Positions 1-9,337 of a DNA stretch of 60,000 bases are shown here, one piece after another (within the stretch, counting starts at the first letter, position 1; each line of letters begins with the position of its first letter). Below the pieces are notes generated by a model. It was not told the DNA's origin, did no database searches, and worked only from the letters and a program-made list of their open reading frames with translations. A program made the translations under genes and the position numbers. The DNA comes from Selaginella moellendorffii. Its lineage: Eukaryota > Streptophyta > Lycopodiopsida > Selaginellales > Selaginellaceae. The stretch spans positions 75,804-135,803 of the forward strand of contig NW_003314402.1 in NCBI RefSeq assembly GCF_000143415.4, given 5' to 3'.

Positions 1-958
1 TATATGATGTGCTTGCAGAGTTTAAAGCCTTACGAGGAGGGGGATGAGCGCGGATTGAAGCTTCTGCAAGCTATCTTGAAGCCGTTAATGCTTCGAAGAA
101 CAAAAGATTCAACTGATAAAGAAGGAAGGTAAGCATTTTTTTCTTTGCACCGTGCCTTGTCTTGTATTCACTCACAAGTTGGATTCACAGACCAATTCTT
201 GTTCTCCAACCGACTCAATGTGAAGTTATTGAATGCAAACTATCTGAGCCTGAACGTAATTTTTATGATGCCCTTTACCACAGATCTAAGGCATGAAGAA
301 CTTCTCTTTCTTTTATTTTCTCTTTTTTCTGAACACGATTTTGCGTTTGTGATCAGGTAAAATTCGATCAGTTCGTTGAACAAGGTAAAGTTCTCCATAA
401 CTATGCCTCGATCCTCGAACTGCTACTTCGATTACGGCAAGCTTGTGATCATCCTTTTCTTGTTCTGAGGTAGAAAATGCATCCTCTTATGTCTGAAGTT
501 CCTGACGTTTTCTTCGTCACGCAGCCGTGGCGATACTGAAGACTTTGCAGACCTGGGAAAGCTGGCTACGTTTCTTGGACAAGAATTCCTCCCAGGTGCC
601 TTCGACGGCGTATGTCAAAGAGGTGGTGGATGATATTCGTGAAGGAGAAAGTGCTGAGTGCCCAATTTTTTTGGAGATGCCAGAGGACGCAGTTCTTACA
701 TTGAAAGTGCCGTGAGTGCCGAGAATGTGGACGAGCGAGCATCGGTCAGACGAAGAACGTATCGATCAAGCGATTCATCATCAAAGTAAGCGCCACTTGA
801 AACTCTCTTTGACGTTTCTCATGTCTCTAGAGCAGGACTCGGTGGAGGAGAGAATGCAACAGGTCCAAGCGAGGAAGCAACGATTGATCGCGGGGGCTCT
901 CACAGACGAAGAGGTGCGAAGCGCTCGAATCGAGGAGCTCAAAATGCTATTTAGATGA
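1..958 (+). pseudogene. RAD5/HLTF-like helicase, C-terminal remnant (RAD5-A)
   Basis: RAD5-family proteins are SNF2 ATPases with a RING E3 ligase used in post-replication repair in the nucleus. Visible exons in order: the helicase piece KPYEEGDERGLKLL..LRRTKDS (25-130), PILVLQPTQCEVIECK..YHRSK (about 195-290), [18 protein letters not shown] (357 on), SRGDTEDFADLGKL (about 525 on), a RING start, motif VI (SIGQTKNVSIKRF) and the family C-terminus VEERMQQVQARKQR..EELKMLFR ending at the TGA at 956-958. Breaks: a 14-bp loss before KPYEEG relative to sister copies, a frameshift after GKLA, RING Cys changed to Phe (CPIFLEM), and deletion from mid-RING to motif VI. The HRIGQ arginine is Ser. The window edge cuts the 5' side, but the preceding 18 bases are the same intron end as in the other copies, so the N-lobe was probably already missing. 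Confidence 0.85.
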
Positions 959-1135
959 GAACTGGAGTCCTTCGCATTTTTTTTAACTTATATCAGTGTA
1001 CATAGTTAAAGAGGGGAATATGCTTCTAGCATCGGCGCGTATATTCTTCGGATAGTTCAATGAATGAATGTGTCATGGGCTATGGGTATAGGAGCTTTGG
1101 CTAGGGTACAAGCACTTCTAGGTTTCTTCGCGGCT

Positions 1136-3063
1136 ATGGCGGACAGCGAAGGAGCAGGCGATCGCGTCGCAAGCGGCGACGAGCAAGGTATGCATGCTAG
1201 GATCACCTCGAGAAGCAGCAGCAGCGCCAGCGCCGGCACCGCGCCGCGATTTCGCTGGCCTAGAGCCGGAGTAGCTGATCTAGATTCATGCAAGCATATG
1301 ATCTCACGGTCCCTGCCACAGCTTTGCTCCTTCTGGAGGACCTGGAGGAGGAGGAGAAGGTCCTCCTCCACGACCACTCTACCCAGCTTGTCCGCCTTGA
1401 CTGCCACTACTCAGGCCGAGGATGAACTGGGCGTGGATGTGTCGTCTCCCAGCGGCGATTTGCTACTCCATTTTCTCAAGAGCGGTGGGGGCGACGAGCA
1501 GCTGAGGAGCAGTAGCAGCTACAAGACCCAGCAGTCGCAGCTCACGGTCCCTGCCACAGCTTTGTTCCTTCTGGAGGACCTGGAGGAGGACCACTCTACG
1601 TCCCAGCAATAAGATTTGGTGGGTGGTCACCTCACTTCCAGCAGCACCAAGACCCACTTTTCCCTTCGGATCCATTCTTGGTCCTCTTCCAGTCGAGAGA
1701 CCGTTCCGTATCCTTTTCCAAACGCTCCGACTTTCCAGCCTGCTGCTAATGTGGTTCATCCGCCGCATTCCTCTGGGGAGCTTAAAGCTCGTCCTGGCCT
1801 TCACTTCGAGTCTCCGGTGTTTGGACCCAGCGCAGCAGAGACCTCGGACTCCAAACGCGCCCCAGAGCAGCCGAGGAGATCGGTTACACCTGCGAAGGAT
1901 GACAAGCAACAATTCCACGGCAATGGTTCCGAGCTCCTTCAGTTGTTACAGGGTGGTCCTGGTCGTGTGAAGCCCACAGCCTCCACAAAGGTGGATGCTA
2001 CACAGGACAGTGGAGATTCTGGAGAGCCATCAAAGAAAGGAAGTCCATCTGCTGTTCACGGCCCCATAGGACCGCCGAGGCGTCATGTCGTTTCTCCTCC
2101 GCAGAGTCCAAATGACCTCCTTGGACGTTTGTGGGCTGCTCTTCCGTCGTCAGGCCACACTTTGTTTGACGGAGAAAGCAAACGCAAGACGTCAGCCCGG
2201 AGCTTTGGCGTTGAAGTGAACGAGGTGTCCCGGGAAGTCGATGGCGGTGGAGCTGCTGGTTTCGCACTTTTGAAGCGAAGGGGATCGGAGCCTGCCGCCT
2301 CGCACTGCCTTTAAACGGCTACGCCTATAACGACTCTAAGACAAATGATAAGCCAAGGACAAACTCAGCATCCGGAAGACTACAGGACTATCGTGGGAGA
2401 TACGTAAATGGAGAGGCCGAAGTTGAGCCCGGAGGCGATGACTTTAGAGGTGCGGGAAGGCGTCGAGGTACCGGTCGTGCGGTGGTCGGGGTGCTGTTGG
2501 CCAGTGGATTGCGGTAAATGAGAGGCGATATCTTCAAACGGGACTTAGTCGAATGCTAGGAGAAAACATCAACAGGAATGGATGATAAAACAGGCTGACT
2601 CAAAGGCAGCATTTCCAGTGGAGAAAAAACCGGACTACAAGGTTCCAAAGGCACGGTCTTTGGCATCTCAACTTGAACGTCCAGGCTTGCCATCGGGAAG
2701 TACGCAAAACTCTTCCGTTGGTGCGGCTTTTGAGGAGTCCAAACAGAGGCTCCATAATCTAGATGCTTTGGAAGAAGAAGGCGTGACGACCTCTCTAGAA
2801 CTCGAGGAGCTACAAATTGACGGTCACCGTCGTGAGGGTAAAGCTCCACAGTTTTACAAGGTTTGTGCTTGCTTTTTTTCTTTCTTTATTTTCATGAGTT
2901 TGTATCTCTGGTTACAGCCGAAGGAGAACCGTTTCAGGGAGTCCAGACGCGTCATTCCCCTACGACGAGCTTATACCAACCGAAGAAGGGGAGGTCCGGA
3001 GAAGGAAGTTCTTCTCGAAGCTTGAGTCCCTTTTCGAGAAGAGCTCCCGGGAACACGGCTCTT
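1136..3063 (+). pseudogene. URT1-like RNA uridylyltransferase, broken N-terminal part (TUT-A)
   Basis: The parts visible are a first exon MADSEGAGDRVASGDEQ followed by GTATGC (1136-1187), a Ser/Gln-rich stretch, a Pro-rich stretch with YPFPNAPTFQPA (about 1710), a long low-complexity frame (LLQLLQGGPGRVKP, PPRRHVVSPPQSPNDLLGRL) to the TAA at 2312-2314, an Arg/Gly-rich stretch (GAGRRRGTGR), and SLASQLERPGLPSGS..EELQIDGHRREGKAPQFYK to about 2860, then an intron and PKENRFRESRRVIP. In the sister copy at 40.7-43.0 kb the same reading frame leads into a nucleotidyltransferase catalytic motif, which is the basis for the family call. Here it is frameshifted before that motif and joins the last Rab7 intron near 3063. 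Family role (known): terminal uridylation of mRNA. Frame breaks make this copy non-functional. Confidence 0.7.
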
Positions 3064-3150
3064 GTTTCTTCTTGTGATGTTTCAAGCTCACATTTAACTT
3101 CTGGCAGCAGCTATCTTCCAGACACGATCGACATTACAAATAACAATTGA
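3064..3150 (+). pseudogene. Rab7 GTPase, last exon only (Rab7-A)
   Basis: The end of the last Rab7 intron (GATGTTTCAAGCTCACATTT..CTGGCAGCAG) and the final exon YLPDTIDITNNN with TGA at 3148-3150. Plant Rab7 proteins end YLPDTIDV..CEC. The hypervariable tail and the CxC prenylation motif are absent: compared with the copy at 11.9 kb, about 31 bases between AATAAC and TGATC are missing. It is fused directly to uridylyltransferase sequence on the 5' side. Confidence 0.7.
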
Positions 3151-3876
3151 TCTACTACTACTGTCCCTCTATCCATAAGTGTTTTCGTTTTCATTTTATA
3201 TGTTTTTTTTTAATTTCTTTTTATTTTTACTCTCTCCTTTCGATCGTTGGCCTTGGATTTTTTCCCTTCTCAAATTTTTTTTTTATTTTTGCTACGAAAT
3301 AAATTTTCTTCTTCGATCTTGTATCTTACTACTAGTAGTGCGCAAATTCTTGTGTTTGTGTATTATTAAATTTTCTTCGTTTCTAATGGATTGCTAGTTG
3401 ACGAGAATTGTGTCACAACATGCCTAGTTTTTCTCGATTCCGCAAGTCTGGGTTGAAAATAAGCAAAGGCTGTGATTGACACTAATCACAAGAGTTTCCA
3501 ATCCTTGGCAGCGATGCAACTTCGAAGCTGTGCAACCCTTTGATTGTCTTATCCAGCTGCCAACTTCATTGTCCAAAAGTATGGGGAATGTGTGGATGGC
3601 TTCCACAAACCAAACCAATCAGGATCGAGAGAGATCATATTCTTAATATTCCTATGTTTTCTATATTTTACCATTTAGGTTTTAAAATACTTAAAACCAC
3701 GAGAGTAAAGTAATATCCCGAGAATACAATTTGTAAGAAAAAAAGAAACTGTTTCTTCTTGACGCTGTGAAATCTCTGTTTTCGTTTTATGATGTCCTAC
3801 TTGTGATGCAAAATAGTGTAGCATTTGCGCAGATCTTCAAGAACCCAATCGATGTCCACTGAAGGAGCAAGGTTTA
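3151..3876. other. Shared 3' flank between Rab7 tail and NLR1
   Basis: T-rich, non-coding sequence (3170-3420) that recurs almost unchanged at 11990-12250 and 43470-43730, so it is the ancestral Rab7 3' region. From 3440 to 3620 there is a PPR-like or unknown fragment (TTCATTGTCCAAAAGTATGGGGAATG resembles the PPR relic text at 8.58 kb). Around 3640-3680 lies a worn copy of a RAD5 intron. The remainder to 3876 is the NLR1 3' flank. No intact gene is seen here. Confidence 0.6.
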
Positions 3877-6800
3877 CTAGAGCCCGTATATCTTGAGATC
3901 CGGCCGCTCCTCAAGCCATGGTGGAACTTTCGTACCTTTTGGGCAGTATACGACTTTGAGCCTGGGAAATAAGCCAAGGCCGTGATTGTCTGAACTCAAT
4001 TGGGGCCACACTACATCATCATGATCAGAGAGCACAAGTTCCTCCAATCCTGGAAGGGATGCAATGGATGATGGAATATTTTCGATCCTAACCAAGGTTA
4101 CACCTCTTAGAGCAGTCATCTGGTCTGTTGGCTCAAAGAAATCATTGGGGAGCTGCCTCATACAGCCCTTCAGCAAAGATAATGTGAACCATTTCACCTT
4201 CAGCTGTGATCTCTCGGTTGGCATCAAGAGTCTCCTCATGTAACTTTTTATAACAACATCCAGTGTATCAAGGTCTTTGGGGAGTTGTGTCACAAAGAGA
4301 GGCAAATGCTCCCATGTATTATCAAGAGCCACAACGAATGTTAAACTCTTCAGATTTGGAAGACTTGCTGCCAAATCATCCTTGAACTCCGACTGTGCAA
4401 TGTGCAGATTTCGAAGCTCCAGACGTTCGAGGCATGGGAACGATCCTTCCAGACTGAAGAACTGGATACCACTGCAGTCTAGGTGAAGTTCTCGTAGCCA
4501 TTGAAAGCCCTTTAACGAAGACAGGTCTTTCATTGTCTCATTGTTTGTGATGGTTAAAAATTGTAGCTGTGGCCATTCATGGCTTTCGGCATTGTTTTCA
4601 CCGTCTTGTACCCCATCAATGGTAAAGTGCTGAAGTTGTTTGGAATTCTTAAACATTCGCTTCCAGTCAAGTTTGATAGTCGATTTCACGCAAATGTGAC
4701 ATCGTCTTAGGTTGACAAGTTGCCACAGGCCGGTGAAATCGCCAAAGTCCATGCTCTTTGCACGCAACACCAGTGTCTCAATGTCCACTAGTGCACCAAG
4801 GCTGTGAGGTATTTTTATTGTTGCATTGAGATGTAGCTCTAAATGTCTTAGCTTGTGTAGCCTTGAAATTGCACTCAGATCCACAGCTAACTCCTTACAG
4901 GATTCAAGCTCCAGTGTTTTTATTGTTGCATTGTAGAGTTTTAGCTCTAAATGTCTTAGCTTGTGTAGGCTTGAAATTCCACTCAAATCCAGAGCCAGAG
5001 CTAACTTCTTATAGGATTCAAGCTCCAGACGTTCAAGGCATGGGAACGATCCTTCCAGACTGAAGAACTGGATACCACTGCAGTCTAGGTGAAGTTCTCG
5101 TAGCCATTGAAAACCCTTTAACGAAGACAGGTCTTTCATTGTCTCATTGCTCCTGATGGTTAAAAATTGTAGCTGTGGCCATTCAAGGCTTTCGGCATTG
5201 TTTTCACCGTCTTGTACCCCGTCAATCGAAAAGTCCTGAAGCTGTTTGGAATTCTTAAACATTCGCTTCCAGTCAAGTTTGATAGTCGATTGCACACTAA
5301 TGTTACATCGTCTTAGATTGACAAGTTGCCACGGGCCGGTGAAATCGGCTAAGTCCATACTCTTTGCACGCAACACCAGTGTCTCAATGTCCACTAGTGC
5401 ACCAAGGCTGTGAGGTATTTTTATAGGTGTTGCACCATAGAGGTCTAGCTTTAAATGTCTTAGCTTGTGTAGGCTTGAAATTCCACTCAAATCCACAGCT
5501 AACTCCTCAGAGGAATGAAGCTCCAGCTCTTCCAAGTTGAATAATTGGGGCAGTAATCCAAAGTTGAGTTTTCTGATATGATTGCAATTCAAAACCTTCA
5601 GTGATGTCAAGCTGAAGAGCGCATCTGGCAATTGAGGCACACCTGAATATCGAAGGTCAAGCACTTGAAGGTTTCTCAGCTTGGATATGCTCTCTAGAAT
5701 AAAACGGACCTGATCATAACATCTATTCAAGCTCAATACCTTGACATTTTCGAAGTGATCTATAATAAGACTGTCATCCACACCAGAAATTACTTTACAT
5801 CCATCGAGAAGCAAGACATCTCGCACATGAATGTCAGACAAAAAGCTGCTTGTAACCTTCTTTCCAATGAATGAAACTTTAGAACATGTTGGAGAAATCC
5901 CAGGTGGACAATCATAGCCAAACAGGCATCCCTTCTCGTGCTCTTCCTGGGGTGGGTACTTCCCTTTCAAGATTCTTATGCACAGCTTGCGTACCATATC
6001 GTGCACAGTTACATGCTTATACCATTGAATCTGATCCGCGACTCTGAATCGAGAATCAGTTGTCTTCACTAGGCATCTTCGTTCCAGTTCACTAACAATC
6101 TGCAGAGGCGAGAGTTCTGACCCAACCGCTATCCAACATTTTCTCAGATCATCAAACTCGATTCGCCGATCTTCTGGAAACGCAGCCATATAGAGAAAGC
6201 ACTCTTGCAGCTTTTCATCCTTATTAGACAGCTCGTCATAGCTAAACTTCAAGCGCTGGAACATCTGCTTCTCAACGTCTGGGTCATTCAACAAATGCAT
6301 CTTCTGATAGCGTTCTTCCCACACCTGCGGCCCGTCATGCCTGTACTCAGCCATGGCACTGCCAATCACTTCAAGAGCTAAAGGGAGCCCCTCACATTTG
6401 CTAGCTATTCTCTCGGCAACTTTCACAATGTCCGGATCACTAGGTAGTGAATCATAAAAGGCAAACTTCCAAAACATCATTTTGCTCTCGTCCTCTGATA
6501 GCTCATGCACAGGAAGTGCCTTTGCACCCAGCATGCTCAAAATGCCTTTCTTTCTGGTTGTTACCAGCACCCGGCTGTAAGAGGACGGCCCTGCTATAAA
6601 ATCCAGTCCCTTGGCCTGGCTCATTTCCCACACATCATCCAGTATCAGCAAGACACAAATTCCACGAGCAACATTTTGTGCCAAGTGCTGCACATGCTCA
6701 AGGGTGCCTGCATTTTGGGCCCTCTCTTTCATGCCGCCCCATTCAAGAGCGTCGAGGAGCAGGGCCCTGAGATCATCCTCCGATGCATCTCTCTTGACAG

Positions 6801-7852
6801 TGATCCATACAATGTTGTCATGGAAATGCTGCCGGACCCTCTGGTCATTGTGCACGAAGCTTGCAAGGGTGGTCTTGCCACACCCTCCCATTCCCAGGAG
6901 TCCAAACCATTTCCCCGGGGCTTGTGGATCCAGGAGGGCATTCACCACCTCATCCAGCTGCTCCCCATGGCGGCCAAACATGTCGTTGGCCTCGGGAACA
7001 CCACGCCGTACATAGTTTACGAGACCTCTGTCTTGTGGACAACTCCGTACGGAAAAGCTGGTGCTCGGCCGTATCACTCTCAACTCTTCTCGCTCGTACC
7101 TTTCAATGTGCGGGAGGAGATCGTTCTCGCAAGTGCGTACCAGCTCCGAAATCGCGCCAGATCGCTTCTCCCTGCGCGAAAGATCCATCTTTTAGCTCCA
7201 TTGCTTCAAACATGAATTCGAATAAGCCTTACTGTGATCCAAGCAGCGCTTGCGCCTTCTTAGTCCATTCAGTCAGTCCAGTCAGCCACGCCTCAGCCTC
7301 ACCAGAGTAGCGGAAATCTGGATTCCTGTGCTTGGGAGCATTAAACTTGTCAAGCGTGGCCTGGATTCTGGATGCCCTCTTCTTTAGCTCCTCAATGTGG
7401 ACATTCAGCTCATGCTCGTGACCTTGGATCTGCGACAGGAGATCGTCGTAGGCACTTAAGGACTTCGCGATGTCGTTACTCCGCTTGTACCTATAGGAAG
7501 TGGAGAAGTTCAACCAGCTGCCTGCCATTTCTACACACACACACACACAAAAGATAAAATGCTACTGTACCCACCGCTTTATGGGGCTCCAGATCCTGTT
7601 GTGGCGTGATCCCAAGAGTGCTTGTGCCGTGGTGTTCCATTTCCTGACACGCTCCAAGCATTCCTCGGCCGCTTGAGAGAACGTGAAGCCAGGATTCTGC
7701 TGCTTGTGATCACTGAAAGCGTTGATCTTGTGCCGGATGTGGGGCGCCTTGTTCTCCAGCGTTTCAATGTTGGCATTGCAGTCCCATATCTTCTTAGCAG
7801 GGCGCAGAGCCAAGCCACACAAGGCGCTTGCCAAGGAGCCCACAACCTCCAT
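3877..7852 (-). CDS. NLR immune receptor with two CC-like modules (NLR1)
   Basis: Predicted cytosolic immune receptor of the CC-NB-LRR type. Three exons on the minus strand: 7852-7575, 7517-7233 and 7171-3877, with introns of 57 nt (7518-7574, GTGGGT..CAG) and 61 nt (7172-7232, GTAAGG..CAG). The joins are in frame and give 1285 residues. Exon 1 (MEVVGSLASALCG..) and exon 2 (..LLSQIQGHEHELNVHIEELK..) are both helical and both end in AQALLGS, so they look like duplicated CC modules. NB-ARC follows: P-loop GMGGCGKTT at about 281-289, LLILDDVW 362-369, VLVTTR 389-394, GLPLAL 449-454, CFLYMAAFPED 512-522, and VHD in place of MHD near 577. The LRR region from about 610 to the end contains a duplicated block. 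No TIR domain. The main exon alone is open for 1103 codons from an internal ATG (7188), but that start would drop both CC modules. Confidence 0.9.
7533..7549. repeat. (AC)n microsatellite inside NLR1 intron 1
   Basis: Seventeen bases of AC repeat. On the coding (minus) strand it is a TG/GT run just upstream of the 3' splice site. The equivalent runs are 27 bases in NLR2 and 19 bases in NLR6. Confidence 0.9.
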
Positions 7853-8100
7853 GCCTGTAGACCTACAAGTCAAGGTCGTTTCCCTCTTGCAATGCCAGCT
7901 GTGGCTCTCTATCTCTCTCTCTCTCTCATACACAAAATAGCTGGGAGGCCTTGACAGATTTTCGATGGCCTGCACAAACCAAACCAGTTCTCGTGGAACA
8001 TCTTGCTGCGAACGTATGTTGCAAATCGTAGGATGCCCCCGATTCCATGGGAACAGGTTTATGGATGAGGAAAAGAAGCTGTTTGATTCGATCGCTTCTC
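7853..8100. other. NLR1 5' flank with (TC)n
   Basis: Upstream sequence of NLR1 (minus strand), including a CT repeat at about 7905-7928. The first bases (CTGTAGACCTACAAGT) are shared with the NLR2 and NLR6 upstream regions, so promoter or leader sequence may lie here. No gene is seen. Confidence 0.4.
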
Positions 8101-8403
8101 GTGAAATATTATGATCAAGGGGCTCGACTTCGCAAAGAGGAAAGATGCTATCTCTTCTGGCAGCACCTGCTCGAATAAGGCATTTGGAAGAAGCAAAAAC
8201 TCTCCTTTTAATGCGATGCCTCGGAGGAAAAACGTGCTTGCAAGAAACACAATGATTGTCAACCATACGCTCTCAAAGAGCCTATTTGACCAGAGCCATA
8301 CAGGAATCTTGTGTCTTGGGCAGGCATGCTACAACGCATCTTTAAATGAAGGTGGAAGTTGCAACTTCGATGATGCCGAACTAAAACTCTCTCTCATAAC
8401 TCT

Positions 8404-8448
<45 letters not shown>

Positions 8449-8960
8449 AATAATAACGTTTTGAGCAGCTGTTCTTCCATCCAGGCATTTGCTGTATTCG
8501 TTCATCTTTGCATAAACCCCAGCGACCTTCACGACATAAGAGCTAGATTGATTCACGGTGAGCACTGCAACGATTGCTACCTCGCCAATCTCATCGTCCA
8601 AAAGTATGGGGAGCTGTGGGGTGCTCGACGGATGTTCGCTGGAACATCTTTCTGGGAAAAATCGGTTGAGCGGAGATCCAAGAGGGATGTGGTCGCATAG
8701 AACTTGATCCTCGCAGCGTATGCCTAAAACGCTCAGTCAAAAGAGATGTTTCTTTAGTTGATCGAGGAATGTTTTGATCATGGTGGGTTTGTGGTTGCCA
8801 GGAAGCAGCACTTGCCGGGACCAGGCATTGGAAGATGCAACAGTTTTAGTTGACGGGATGCCTCAAGAAGATGTGCGCGCAAGAAAAGCAATGATCATTC
8901 TTTGTTTTACGAACAGAAAACCTTGAGCACGCAAAGTACTTGTGTCTTGGGCCTGTTTGA
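8101..8960 (+). pseudogene. Pentatricopeptide-repeat (PPR) protein relic 1
   Basis: Pieces of a plant PPR protein, a family of organellar RNA-binding proteins. Seen: NAMPRRKNVLARNTMIV (about 8212-8262, a worn PPR end resembling DAMP..NVVSWNTMI); SSCSSIQAFAVFVHLC.. then IRARLIHGEHCNDCYLANLI, VQKYGELWGARRMFAG and KRDVVA up to a stop at 8698, followed by LILAAYA. Family text would read RDVVAWNLILAAYAQ; here TGG is TAG. Other stops and a missing initiation region make it non-functional. It sits between NLR1 and the next RAD5 unit, the same place as relics 2-4. Confidence 0.7.
8406..8448. repeat. (TC)n microsatellite
   Basis: About 43 bases of TC repeat with one TTT interruption, immediately 5' of the PPR reading frame. 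The same position is expanded as (TC)n(AC)n in PPR relics 2 and 3. Confidence 0.9.
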
Positions 8961-9127
8961 GAGTATGAGGCATCGTCTTGTCTCTTGTAGGGCGTTGATG
9001 CAGGCGTTTTGGAATAGATGGCTCCTCTGCCGATCTTTGATGGGATCATGGCGATCTTGTCACCGATGTCTTGAAAGATCTTAGATTCTATCCACGATCG
9101 CCCAGTCACCTCCTGGAACGCGATCAT
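8950..9127 (-). other. Conserved minus-strand peptide upstream of RAD5-B
   Basis: An ATG at 9127 opens a frame reading MIAFQEVTGRSWIESKIFQD, then IGDKIAMIPSKIGRGAIYSK, then TPASTPYKRQDDA. The frame runs on to 8846, but only this first part is shared with the copies near 38.3 kb and 55.9 kb, where changes are mostly conservative (I/V, I/L, K/R/Q). It is divergent from RAD5, with the RAD5 start at 9338 about 210 bp away, so the two could share a promoter. I do not recognise the family. It may be the first exon of a small gene or a fragment of one. Confidence 0.4.
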
Positions 9128-9337
9128 GGCGATGGGTGCTGCATATCATTCTATTCCCACCCGGACGTGATCTGCAATTGATTGGAACTTCCCGCTACAT
9201 TTTCCCGCGCTATCGTCTCTACTTCTCCATTCTAGGGTTCTTTCTTGGGAGGCGACGTAGGTTTTCTATTGCCCGCGTGATCGAGGAGATGGCGCTGGGG
9301 GGCGGCCTTGATCGGCGTTCTGGAGCTGCACAAGGTA

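Noticed and set aside
1998-2267. Minus-strand frames of 89 codons opposite the uridylyltransferase, repeated at 41658-41927, 50369-50638 and 59642-59911
   Set aside because: Shadows of the plus-strand low-complexity frame; conservation follows from unit duplication.
6880-6920. Possible miR482/2118-type target at the P-loop of the NLRs
   Set aside because: The GMGGCGKTT coding sequence overlaps the usual target site, but I cannot show a matching small RNA, and I am not aware of this family acting in lycophytes.
6505-7215. A 236-codon open frame on the plus strand opposite the NB-ARC exon, also at 14766-15470 and 54354-54893
   Set aside because: It is the antisense shadow of a strongly conserved coding exon. 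It recurs only because NB-ARC recurs, and it has no domain, splice signals or own context.
7562-8266. A 234-codon extension of NLR exon 1 upstream of MEVVGS
   Set aside because: The extra N-terminal part is not conserved in NLR2 (stops) or NLR6 (different sequence), whereas similarity between genes begins close to the MEVVGS ATG.
8406-8448. Ser-Leu or Arg-Glu repeat protein encoded by the TC run
   Set aside because: Low-complexity translation of a dinucleotide microsatellite.
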